Part shown: positions 40,429 through 47,811 of the stretch, piece by piece
How positions within the stretch are numbered: the first letter of the stretch is position 1
How the letters are laid out: each line of letters begins with the position of its first letter
Assembly: GCF_014764405.1 (NCBI RefSeq)
Contig: NZ_CP061725.1
Location: forward strand, 186,001 to 250,000
Direction of reading: 5' to 3'
DNA length: 64,000 nt
Source: Micromonospora craniellae
Lineage (GTDB): Bacteria; Actinomycetota; Actinomycetes; Mycobacteriales; Micromonosporaceae
Translations under genes and position numbers: made by a program
Notes under the pieces: generated by a model
What the model saw: the letters and a program-made list of their open reading frames with translations, nothing else
Told to the model about the DNA's origin: nothing
The model's database searches: none

Positions 40429-40824
40429 GTGAGCGAGGAACTCGACGCCGAGACCCTGGAGTTCGCACACCGGATGTTCGACCTGGCGCGCGACGGCGCG
40501 ACCACGGAACTCGCCGGTTACGTCGACGCGGGGCTGCCGGTCAACCTGACCAACGAGCGGGGCGACAGCCTGCTGATCCTGGCGGCGTACCACGCTCACC
40601 CGGAGACCGTCACTGCCCTGCTGGGCCGGGGCGCCGACCACTCCCGAACCAACGACCGGGGCCAGACCGCCCTGGCCGCGGCGGTGTTCCGCAAGAACGC
40701 CCCGGCGGTCCGCGCGCTGCTCGACGCGGGTGCCGACCCGGACGGCGGCAATCCGTCCGCCGTGGAGACAGCCCAGTTCTTCGACCTGCCGGAGATGCTC
40801 GCGCTGCTGCGCCCGGCGGCCTGA
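40429..40824 (+). CDS. Ankyrin-repeat protein
   Basis: A 131-residue protein starting at GTG 40429. About three ankyrin repeats can be traced: DGATTELAGYVDAGLPVNLTN, RGDSLLILAAYHAHPETVTALLGRGADHSRTND and RGQTALAAAVFRKNAPAVRALLDAGADPDGGNP, with a capping helix AVETAQFFDLPEMLALL. It is cytoplasmic and a protein-binding scaffold; its partner is unknown. Its stop is two bases from the stop of the convergent methyltransferase gene. Confidence 0.85.
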   Translation: MSEELDAETLEFAHRMFDLARDGATTELAGYVDAGLPVNLTNERGDSLLILAAYHAHPETVTALLGRGADHSRTNDRGQTALAAAVFRKNAPAVRALLDAGADPDGGNPSAVETAQFFDLPEMLALLRPAA

Positions 40825-40826
40825 GG

Positions 40827-41597
40827 TCAGGGCGCCGCCGGCCGGGTCGCCTCGACGAGGAACCGCCGGGCGTACGCGACGAACGGGCCCTCGGCCCGGA
40901 TGCGCGCGTGCAGGCGGGCCAGCGCAGGCCGGTACGCCTGCACGGTGAAGCCGGGTACGGTCCAGACCACCTTGCGCAGGAACCAGACCACTGTACCGAT
41001 GTCGTGGAAGACCGTCCGCAGTGTCGCCTCGCGCAGGTCCACCACGGTCAGGCCGGCCGCACGGGCCTGCGCGACCGCCTGCTCCGGATGCCGGTACGCC
41101 GGTGGCGGCAGCGGCCCGAGGATCGCCTCGCTGAGTTCGCGTACCGTCCCCGGGCCGATCTGCTGGGACAGGAACGTCCCGCCCGGCCGCAGCACGCGCG
41201 CCACCTCCGGCCAGTCGGTACGTACCGGATGGCGGCTGACCACCAGGTCGAAGCTGCGGTCACGGAACGGCAGCGGCGCGTCCGGGGCCACCGCCACCAC
41301 GGTCGCCCCGAGCGGGCGGAGATTCTCCCGGGCCACCGGCACGTTCGGTGGCCACGCCTCGGTCGCCACCAGCAGCCGAGGCGGACGCGGCACTCCCGCG
41401 AGCACCTCTCCCCCGCCGGTGTCGACGTCCAACGCCGCGTCGGCGGTCGCCATCCGCGCCGCTACCAGGCGGGCGTACCCCCAGGGGGGACGCTCCTCGG
41501 TGGCCCGCCCGGCCAGCCAGTCGAACGCCCACCCCTCGACCGGCGCGGCCTCCCCGTCGGCGACCAGTTCCTCGAATCCCGCTCCCATGGACAGCAT
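40827..41597 (-). CDS. Class I SAM-dependent methyltransferase
   Basis: A 256-residue Rossmann-fold methyltransferase. Motif I is ALDVDTGGGEVLA at about 55-67, the acidic end of strand two is in LLVATEAWPPNV, motif IV-like VSRHPVRTDW and the post-motif LRPGGTFLSQQIG follow. The second half (FHDIGTVVWFLRKVVWTVPGF) is conserved in an uncharacterised actinobacterial group. The start may be ATG 41597 or ATG 41588; neither has a clear ribosome site. The substrate is unknown. Confidence 0.82.
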   Translation of the reverse strand: MLSMGAGFEELVADGEAAPVEGWAFDWLAGRATEERPPWGYARLVAARMATADAALDVDTGGGEVLAGVPRPPRLLVATEAWPPNVPVARENLRPLGATVVAVAPDAPLPFRDRSFDLVVSRHPVRTDWPEVARVLRPGGTFLSQQIGPGTVRELSEAILGPLPPPAYRHPEQAVAQARAAGLTVVDLREATLRTVFHDIGTVVWFLRKVVWTVPGFTVQAYRPALARLHARIRAEGPFVAYARRFLVEATRPAAP

Positions 41598-41675
41598 CGG
41601 GCCAGCATCCTCGCCTGCCCCACCCCGGCAATCCGATTTCGGGTTTCGGGTCCGAGCGGGTTTCGGGTTCGAGTT

Positions 41676-41723
41676 AGGAGGGGTCCCTTCCTATACACCA
41701 GGCGTTAGAAGGGGACCCTTCCT
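41676..41723 (+). repeat. 48-bp dispersed palindrome, copy 6
   Basis: Arms aggaggggtcccttccta and a right arm TAGAAGGGGACCCTTCCT, loop TACACCAGGCGT (plus orientation). It lies nine bases after the 3' end of the DUF2231 gene. Confidence 0.9.
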
Positions 41724-41731
41724 TTCACCGA

Positions 41732-42232
41732 CTACGGGCGGGGGCGGACGACCTCCGCGGTCGGGGCGTCGACGCCGCGCAGGGCATCGAAGCCGGCCGC
41801 CTCGGTGCTGGCGGACTCGAAGTGGCGCATCAGCCGCGAGCCGAGGTGCACGCCGACCCCGCCGATCGCCAGCGCGACCACCTCGACGACCAGCAGCGCG
41901 GGTGCCGCGCCGCGGTTCGGGGCGTCGGCCCGGACCAGGCAGGAGATCAGGAACAGCCCGGCCATGCCGGCGTTGACCAGGTTGAAGGTGATCGCGGTGC
42001 GGCGGACGCGGTCCGGTGGCACGTCCCACAGGTCGACCATCCCGGCGATCGTGGTCAGCGCCGCCGCCACCAGCGCGGCCACCGCCGTCCAGTAGCCGAC
42101 CTCACCGAGGAAGACCGGACCGCCGACCACGTCGGCGAGGTCGAAGATGGTCGCGCAGACGAAGAGCCCGTACGGGAACGTCACCAGCATCGGTTGGATG
42201 GGGTGCCCCTGCACCCGCAGCCGGCTCTGCAT
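41732..42232 (-). CDS. DUF2231 membrane protein
   Basis: A 166-residue integral membrane protein of the DUF2231 family. It begins with the typical GHPIQPMLVTFPYGLFVCATIFDLA and has four hydrophobic segments (another WTAVAALVAAALTTIAGMVDL; then FNLVNAGMAGLFLISCLV; and LLVVEVVALAIGGVGVHLG). No catalytic residues are known for this family. Its 41-bp upstream region carries a SigF/SigB-type promoter. A 48-bp palindrome lies just past its stop. Confidence 0.85.
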   Translation of the reverse strand: MQSRLRVQGHPIQPMLVTFPYGLFVCATIFDLADVVGGPVFLGEVGYWTAVAALVAAALTTIAGMVDLWDVPPDRVRRTAITFNLVNAGMAGLFLISCLVRADAPNRGAAPALLVVEVVALAIGGVGVHLGSRLMRHFESASTEAAGFDALRGVDAPTAEVVRPRP

Positions 42233-42272
42233 CGCTTCCCCCTGGGATCGGATCAGCCGTCAGTCCAGGGTG

Positions 42273-42299
42273 CTACCCGGGCGCCAGCCGGGCGAAACG
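42273..42299 (-). promoter_or_regulatory. SigF/SigB-type promoter candidate (DUF2231 gene)
   Basis: On the minus strand CGTTTC-N15-GGGTAG, ending 40 bp before the DUF2231 ATG. Confidence 0.65.
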
Positions 42300-42309
42300 A
42301 CGCCTCGGG

Positions 42310-43050
42310 TCAGTTGTCCCGAGGTCGGGAGACCGTACTCACCAGCCGTTCGGCCACCTCGCGCAGCGGGATCGACAGCGACGAGGCCGCGCTGCGCAGC
42401 ACCTGGAGGGCGTCGTCGGCCGGGCAGCCGCGCTGCGTCATGATCACCCCGACGGCGTGGCCGATCACGCCGTCGGCGAGCAGCGTGGCGTCCTGCTCGC
42501 CGGCCAGGGCAGCCCGCCGCTCCCGATCGCGTACGGCGGCCAGCAGCAGGCCAGCGTGCTCGGCGAGCAGCATCGCGGTCAACTGGTGACCGGAGGAGAG
42601 CACATCGCACTCACCGGCGTAGAGGTTGACCGCGCCGATCACCTGCTCGTCGATGTCGACCGGCGCGGAGATCACGCCGTGCACGCCGAGTTCCCGGGCC
42701 CGGGGCGTCCAGTCCGGCCAGCGGGGCTCGGCGTCGAGGTTCTCGGCGCCGACCATCTCGCGGCGGCGGATCGCCTCCATCGCCGGGGTGTCGGGGCCGT
42801 AGCTCAGGTCGTCCAGCCCGGCGAGCGGGGCGTCGGAGGCGGCCACCCCAGCGGGCTCGCCGGCCCGCAGGGCGGTGAAGCCGCACCAGCTCACCCTGGC
42901 CAGGGCGTCGCGGGTGATGCGTACCAGCGCGGTGAGCGCCGCGTCGAAGTCCTCCACCGCGATCAGCCCGGCGGTCAGTTCCCGCAACAGGGCTGCCGTC
43001 TCCAGGACGCCGAGGGTCTCGGCCGGTGGAGGGCTGGTCTCCAGGTTCAC
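42310..43050 (-). CDS. GAF and ANTAR domain protein
   Basis: A 246-residue sensor with an N-terminal GAF domain (about 20-170: FDAALTALVRITRDALARVSWCGFTAL, HGVISAPVDIDEQVIGAVNLYAG) and a C-terminal ANTAR RNA-binding domain (about 180-240: EQDATLLADGVIGHAVGVIMTQRGC, ADDALQVLRSAASSLSIPLREVAERLV). ANTAR proteins act as antiterminators by binding paired hairpins in transcripts. GTG 43050 is chosen as the start; the frame is open to 43158 with low-complexity sequence. A SigF/SigB-type promoter is found 100 bp upstream of this start, just past the secA2 terminator. Confidence 0.85.
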   Translation of the reverse strand: MNLETSPPPAETLGVLETAALLRELTAGLIAVEDFDAALTALVRITRDALARVSWCGFTALRAGEPAGVAASDAPLAGLDDLSYGPDTPAMEAIRRREMVGAENLDAEPRWPDWTPRARELGVHGVISAPVDIDEQVIGAVNLYAGECDVLSSGHQLTAMLLAEHAGLLLAAVRDRERRAALAGEQDATLLADGVIGHAVGVIMTQRGCPADDALQVLRSAASSLSIPLREVAERLVSTVSRPRDN

Positions 43051-43150
43051 CTGCGCCCCGCTCCGGCACCCGCGGCCAGCGTCGTCACCTGTCTCCTCCT
43101 CGGTCTGCGCCTCGATCCGAGGACGACTCCGGTAGCACGGACCCGCCCTA

Positions 43151-43177
43151 CTACCCACCCGAATATGGGTCGAAACG
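43151..43177 (-). promoter_or_regulatory. SigF/SigB-type promoter candidate (GAF-ANTAR gene)
   Basis: On the minus strand CGTTTC-N15-GGGTAG, lying 100 bp before the GTG start chosen for the GAF-ANTAR gene. Confidence 0.6.
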
Positions 43178-43188
43178 CCGCAAACCGG

Positions 43189-43225
43189 CGCCCCTCCCAG
43201 GGTACGACGACCACCGGGAGGGGCG
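43189..43225 (-). terminator. Hairpin after secA2
   Basis: CGCCCCTCCC (43189-43198) pairs with GGGAGGGGCG (43216-43225) around 17 bases, starting nine bases past the secA2 stop. No T-run. Confidence 0.65.
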
Positions 43226-43233
43226 TGGACGGG

Positions 43234-45528
43234 TCAGCGGGAACCGGCTCCGGACAGACGTCGGCCGACCGAGGCGATCAGTCGGTCCAGCTCGGAGCCG
43301 AACGGGTTGTCGTGCACCAGGTACGTCCAGGTGGCGCTCGGCCGCGTCAGCTCGGACTCGTCCGGCTCCCAGTCCTCGTCGAACTCCGTTTCCTCGAAGG
43401 TCGCCAGGGTGCGGGCCTCGATCTCGGGCACCAGGTTGGTGAAGGCGGGCACGGCGGCGCGGTGGAACTCGTCGAGCGGGTCCAGTCGGCCCAGTGCCCG
43501 CAAGTGCACACCTTCACGCACCTCGGAGAGCTCGGCCAGGTGCGCGGCCCAGAGCCGGTCGAGGTGGTAGAGCGCGATCGACCGGGCCGCCCGGGCGAGC
43601 AGGTCCTCGTCCATCTCTCCGGCCTTGTCGGGCATCTTGTCCAGCAGCATCAGCGCCGCGACGTCGCTGGTCAGCAGCCGCTCCCGGCGTTCGGCGAGCG
43701 CCTTGCGCTGCTGCTCGATGACCACGCTGTAGCGCCAGGTGTTGCGGTGGATCTCGTGGTTGACCCCCTCCGCGACCCGCTGCGCGTGCTCCACGGCGTA
43801 GTCCACCTGCGCGTCGGTGACCAGACCGTCGGCGTTCATCCGGGGCGAGGGCGGCACGGTGTCACCGGCGTGCCGGACCACCAGGTCGTCCTCAAGGCTG
43901 ACGAAGAAGACCGACCCGCCCGGGTCGCCCTGCCGCCCGGCCCGGCCACGGAGCTGGTCGTCGACCCGGCGGCTGTCGTGCCGGCCGCTGCCGATCACGT
44001 AGAGGCCGCCCAGCTCGGCGACCTGGTCCCGGTCGATCTGGTCGCTGCCGCCGAGGCGGATGTCCACGCCCCGGCCGGCCATCTGGGTGGAGACGGTCAC
44101 CGTGCCGTGGGCACCGGCCTCGGCGATGATCGCCGCCTCCTCGTCGTCGTTCTTGGCGTTGAGCACCACGCAGGGCACGCCGGCCGCGTTCAGACCGGCG
44201 GCGAGCTGCTCGGACTCCTTGACGTCGAGCGTGCCCACCAGCACCGGACGCCCGTCGGCGTGGCAGCGCTTGATCTCGTCGATCAGCGCCTCTTCCTTCT
44301 CGGCCCGGGTGGCGTAGATGCGGTCCGGCTCGTCCACCCGCACACACGGGGTGTTCGGCGGGATCACCGCGACCTCCAGGCCGAAGAACTCCCGGAGTTG
44401 GTCGCCGACCAGCACCGCGGTCGCGGTCATGCCGCACACCTTCGGGTAGAGGCCGATGTACGCCTGCACGGCGATCGTGCCCAGCACCTCGCCCTCGGCG
44501 GTGGCGTCCAGCCCCTCCTTGGCCTCGACCGCGGCCTGGAGCCCGTCGGGCCAGCGACGCCGCTGGGCGACGCGGCCGCGCATCTCGTCGATCAGCTCGA
44601 CCGTGCCGTCCCGGACGATGTAGTCCACGTCCCGGTGCAGAAGGGCGTGCGCGTGCAGCGCCACGTTCACGGCCGAGAGCTGCTCGACGTTCTCCTCGTC
44701 GTACAGGTCGACGCCGAGCTTGGCCTCGACGGCGGCCAGGCCGCCGGAGGTGAAGGCGGCGCTGCGGCCGTCCTCGGCGACGGTGTAGTGCTTGCCCTTG
44801 CGCAGGCCACGCACCAGCCCGGCGGCGGTGTGCACCGGGTCCTGATCGCCCGGGACCGAACCGGCGAGCACCATCGGCACCCGGGCCTCGTCGATCAGGA
44901 TCGAGTCCGCCTCGTCGACGATGGCGGTGCGCAGCGGCGGCTGGACCCGGTCGGCGATGTCGGTGACGAGCTGGTCGCGCAGGAAGTCGAAGCCCGCCTC
45001 ACTGACCGAGACGTAGGTCACGTCGCAGGCGTACGCGGCCCGCCGCTCGATCGGGGTGGACGCCTCGTTGACCCACCCGACGGTGAGCCCGAGCAGGGTG
45101 TAGACCGGCTCCATCCACTGGGCGTCGCGGCGGGCCAGGTAGTCGTTGACGGTGAGCACGTGCACCGGGCCGTTGCCGAGCCGGACGTGCCCGTACGCGG
45201 CGATCGCGGCGGTCAGCGTCTTGCCCTCACCGGTGGCCATCTCGGCGACCTTGCCGGAGAGCAGCGACATCGCGCCGAGCAGCTGGACGTCGTACGGCCG
45301 TTGGTCGAGGCCACGACCAGCCGCCTCGCGGCCGAGCGCGCAGATCTCTTCGTAGCTCGACGCGGCGTCGGCGGCCTCGGTGAGCTCGGCGTCGTCGAAC
45401 GCCGAGACCTTCTCCTCGCGGGCCTCGATGGCCGGCAGCAGCTTCTCCAGCGGGGCCAGATCAACCGTGGTCCCCGGGCGCTGGAGGAACCGGCGGAACC
45501 TGGTCTTCAACCGTTGCGACACACCCAT
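43234..45528 (-). CDS. secA2: Accessory Sec translocase ATPase SecA2
   Basis: A 764-residue SecA-family motor. Walker A is MATGEGKT at 98-105, the DEAD-box Walker B is VDEADSILIDEARVP around 205-218, and the second motor domain contains VSTQMAGRGVDIRLGG and GRHDSRRVDDQLRGRAGRQGDPG. It lacks the C-terminal zinc-binding tail of SecA1 and is shorter, like mycobacterial SecA2, which exports a subset of proteins through SecYEG. ATG 45528 is preferred; a TTG three codons upstream is possible. It is divergent from gpgS, sharing a 300-bp regulatory region, and a hairpin follows the stop. Confidence 0.93.
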   Translation of the reverse strand: MGVSQRLKTRFRRFLQRPGTTVDLAPLEKLLPAIEAREEKVSAFDDAELTEAADAASSYEEICALGREAAGRGLDQRPYDVQLLGAMSLLSGKVAEMATGEGKTLTAAIAAYGHVRLGNGPVHVLTVNDYLARRDAQWMEPVYTLLGLTVGWVNEASTPIERRAAYACDVTYVSVSEAGFDFLRDQLVTDIADRVQPPLRTAIVDEADSILIDEARVPMVLAGSVPGDQDPVHTAAGLVRGLRKGKHYTVAEDGRSAAFTSGGLAAVEAKLGVDLYDEENVEQLSAVNVALHAHALLHRDVDYIVRDGTVELIDEMRGRVAQRRRWPDGLQAAVEAKEGLDATAEGEVLGTIAVQAYIGLYPKVCGMTATAVLVGDQLREFFGLEVAVIPPNTPCVRVDEPDRIYATRAEKEEALIDEIKRCHADGRPVLVGTLDVKESEQLAAGLNAAGVPCVVLNAKNDDEEAAIIAEAGAHGTVTVSTQMAGRGVDIRLGGSDQIDRDQVAELGGLYVIGSGRHDSRRVDDQLRGRAGRQGDPGGSVFFVSLEDDLVVRHAGDTVPPSPRMNADGLVTDAQVDYAVEHAQRVAEGVNHEIHRNTWRYSVVIEQQRKALAERRERLLTSDVAALMLLDKMPDKAGEMDEDLLARAARSIALYHLDRLWAAHLAELSEVREGVHLRALGRLDPLDEFHRAAVPAFTNLVPEIEARTLATFEETEFDEDWEPDESELTRPSATWTYLVHDNPFGSELDRLIASVGRRLSGAGSR

Positions 45529-45676
45529 GAGCCGCAACGGTACGCGACCGGAGGCCGGTTGTGACGGCCCGACGGGACTGCTGTTGCGTGAGCCTGCCCG
45601 GCCGTCTCCTCCGTTCGGCCCGTCGGGAACGGCGAGTCAGCAGGTCAATGGCGTGTCGCGCGCTTGCGGTCCCGGC

Positions 45677-45740
45677 CACGTTCCCCGTCGGGCAGGTGCC
45701 CGGACCGGCCGCAATCAAACGTTCATCCGGCGGGAACGTG
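45677..45740. repeat. Inverted repeat between secA2 and gpgS
   Basis: CACGTTCCC (45677-45685) and GGGAACGTG (45732-45740) with flanking CCGGC/GCCGG pairing, 46 bp apart, in the divergent promoter region. This may be a regulator site or a looping site. Confidence 0.45.
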
Positions 45741-45836
45741 CCGGGAGCACGGTGGTGATCAAGCTGGGGGATGGATCCGATTAGCGTGCGGGGTGCTGGG
45801 AAATCCGACTCCCGGTCTTCCCGCGACGATCAGGGG

Positions 45837-46862
45837 GTGCCTGTGCGGAACACTGAATCTCTGGTCTCGCCCGTGGTGGAGGCCTGGGCCACGTATCGGA
45901 CGACCTCGGCGGCCGACTGGCCGACGCGACGGCTGCTGCGGGCCAAGGGCGACAGCCGGGTCAGCGTGGTGCTGCCGGCGCGCAACGAGGAGGCCACCGT
46001 CGGGGCGATCGTGTCGACCATCCGCGAACACCTGATGGACCGGGTGCCGCTGGTCGACGAGCTGATCGTGGTCGACTCGCGGTCGACCGACCGGACCGCC
46101 GAGGTGGCGCGGGCGGCCGGCGCCGAGGTGGTCGGCCAGGACGCGATGACCCAGGGCTTGCCCCGGCTGACCGGCAAGGGCGACGCGCTCTGGGCCGGAC
46201 TGGCCGCGGCGGAGGGCGACGTGGTGGCGTTCGTCGACGCCGACCTGCGGGAGTTCCGCCCACACTTCGTCACCGGCCTGATCGGCCCGCTGCTCACCGA
46301 CCCGTCGGTCGACTTCGTCAAGGGCTTCTACCACCGGCCCCTGATCAACACCAGCGGCGTGGAGGCCGACGGCGGCGGCCGGGTGACCGAGCTGATGGCC
46401 CGTCCGATGCTCAACCTGTTCTGGCCGGAGCTGGCCGGTTTCGTGCAGCCGCTGGCCGGTGAGTACGCCGGCCGCCGCGAGGTGCTTGCCCAGGTGCCCT
46501 TCGTCTCCGGCTACGGCGTGGAGACCGCGATGTTGATCGACCTGCTGGAACTCGTCGGGCTGGACGCCCTGGCCCAGGTCGACCTCGGGGAACGCAAGCA
46601 CCGGCACCAGGACACCGCCGCGCTGGGCCGGATGTCCGCGCAGATCATGCTCACCGCCTGGTCCCGGTTGCAGCGGCGGGGCTGGGCCAGCCCGGACGTG
46701 CTGCCCACCGCGCTGCTCACCCAGTTCCGCCGGGGCGGCACCGACGCGCTGCCGAACCTGGACCGGGAGATCGTGGTCAGCGACGTCTCGGTGCAGGAGC
46801 GACCGCCCCTGGCGGAGCTGCGGCACCGGGTGCCGCGACGGCGGGTGGTCGCGGCGTCGTAG
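45837..46862 (+). CDS. gpgS: Glucosyl-3-phosphoglycerate synthase
   Basis: A 341-residue GT81 glycosyltransferase that transfers glucose from an NDP-glucose to 3-phosphoglycerate; the product leads to glucosylglycerate or methylglucose lipopolysaccharides. Motifs are SVVLPARNEEATVGAIVS, the metal motif VVAFVDADLREF (DxD-type), TGKGDALWAGL, the GVETAMLIDLL helix, and DLGERKHRHQD. Starts at GTG 45837 or GTG 45843 match the family N-terminus better than ATG 45771. It is divergent from secA2 and followed by a hairpin overlapping the next promoter. Confidence 0.9.
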   Translation: MPVRNTESLVSPVVEAWATYRTTSAADWPTRRLLRAKGDSRVSVVLPARNEEATVGAIVSTIREHLMDRVPLVDELIVVDSRSTDRTAEVARAAGAEVVGQDAMTQGLPRLTGKGDALWAGLAAAEGDVVAFVDADLREFRPHFVTGLIGPLLTDPSVDFVKGFYHRPLINTSGVEADGGGRVTELMARPMLNLFWPELAGFVQPLAGEYAGRREVLAQVPFVSGYGVETAMLIDLLELVGLDALAQVDLGERKHRHQDTAALGRMSAQIMLTAWSRLQRRGWASPDVLPTALLTQFRRGGTDALPNLDREIVVSDVSVQERPPLAELRHRVPRRRVVAAS

Positions 46863-46933
46863 GACCGCTCGTCGCGGTACCGCTCCCACACGTGCCGGCC
46901 GCCCGGGAGGGCGGGTCGCCGCCGCCACGACGC

Positions 46934-46960
46934 GGTTTCGCCGCACGGCCTCCCGGGTAG
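46934..46960 (+). promoter_or_regulatory. SigF/SigB-type promoter candidate (STAS-HATPase gene)
   Basis: GGTTTC-N15-GGGTAG, ending 38 bp before the STAS-HATPase ATG. It overlaps the hairpin at 46939-46978. Confidence 0.7.
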
Positions 46961-46978
46961 TTGGCAGGCCGTGCGGCG
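46939..46978 (+). terminator. Hairpin after gpgS
   Basis: Perfect 13-bp arms CGCCGCACGGCCT (46939-46951) and AGGCCGTGCGGCG (46966-46978). It can stop gpgS transcripts; the promoter of the next gene is embedded in the same DNA. Confidence 0.7.
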
Positions 46979-46998
46979 GTCGAGTATCGAGGGCGGAG

Positions 46999-47724
46999 AT
47001 GGCGAGCCGGATCATCTGTGAGGTGGACGACGGGGCACCGGTCACCGTCGTCCGGCTCGCCGGCACCCTCGACCTGACCACCACGCGCGCGGCGTACCGC
47101 GTCCTGGATCGGTGCCTGGCCGCCCAGCCCGACGCCCTGGTGGTGGACCTCTCCGGGCTGCGGGTGGATCACCCGCTGGCGGTGTCGGTCTTCGCCGCCG
47201 CCGCACGCCGGGCGGCCGGCTGGCCGGTGGTCCCGATGGTGCTCTGCGCGCCGGGGCCGGCGGTGGAATCGCTGGCCGACTCGGGTGCCTGTCAGGTGGT
47301 GCCGATGCGCCGCTCCTGCGACGAGGCGGCCCAGGTGGCCGGCGCGTCGGCCGTGCCCCGGCTGCGGATGCGGCTGGAGCCGGTGGCGGCGGCCTGCCGG
47401 CGGGCCCGGGAACTGGTCGTCGACGCCTGCGCGCGGTGGAATCTGCCCGAGGCGGTCGGCCCGGCCTCGGTGGTGCTCAGCGAGCTGGTCGGCAACGTGG
47501 TCCGCCACGCCGGCACGCCGATGCAGGTGACCGTGACCCTGCGGCGGCCGTGGCTGCACCTGGCGGTGGTCGACGGCAGCAGCACGCCGGCCCGGCCCGG
47601 CGAGTCCGGGCACCGTGACGAGGGCGGCCGGGGCCTGCTGCTGGTACGCGAGCTGGCCGATCGCTGGGGCAGCGCGCCGGCCGGTGACGGAAAGGCCGTC
47701 TGGGCCACGCTACCGGCCAATTGA
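46999..47724 (+). CDS. STAS-HATPase fusion (anti-sigma/antagonist-like)
   Basis: A 241-residue fusion of a STAS domain (about 1-110; PVTVVRLAGTLDLTTTRAAYRVL and LVVDLSGLRVDHPLAVSVFAAAA) to an RsbW-like ATPase (about 120-240) with N-box LSELVGNVVRHAG, G1-like VVDGSSTPARPG and G2 GGRGLLLV. In partner-switching systems these are separate proteins that control SigB/F-type factors. The STAS loop lacks the usual phosphorylatable DSSG serine (reads VDHPLA), so its switching is probably altered. A SigF/SigB-type promoter precedes it, and a SigB/F/G-family gene lies 2.2 kb away, so it is a candidate regulator of that factor. Confidence 0.82.
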   Translation: MASRIICEVDDGAPVTVVRLAGTLDLTTTRAAYRVLDRCLAAQPDALVVDLSGLRVDHPLAVSVFAAAARRAAGWPVVPMVLCAPGPAVESLADSGACQVVPMRRSCDEAAQVAGASAVPRLRMRLEPVAAACRRARELVVDACARWNLPEAVGPASVVLSELVGNVVRHAGTPMQVTVTLRRPWLHLAVVDGSSTPARPGESGHRDEGGRGLLLVRELADRWGSAPAGDGKAVWATLPAN

Positions 47725-47745
47725 CCGAAATTCCCCTTCTCGCCT

Positions 47746-47771
47746 GGTTACATGGTCGACGGGGCGGGTAG
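47746..47771 (+). promoter_or_regulatory. SigF/SigB-type promoter candidate (ctaD)
   Basis: GGTTAC-N14-GGGTAG, ending 40 bp before the ctaD ATG. Confidence 0.55.
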
Positions 47772-47787
47772 CCACGCCCGTCCTTTT
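47758..47787 (+). terminator. Hairpin with T-run before ctaD
   Basis: GACGGGGCG and CGCCCGTC pair (one bulge) around GGTAGCCA and are followed by CCTTTT. It may end the STAS-HATPase transcript; it overlaps the ctaD promoter candidate. Confidence 0.45.
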
Positions 47788-47811
47788 GCGTCGTCAGCGG
47801 GGTGAGAGCGC

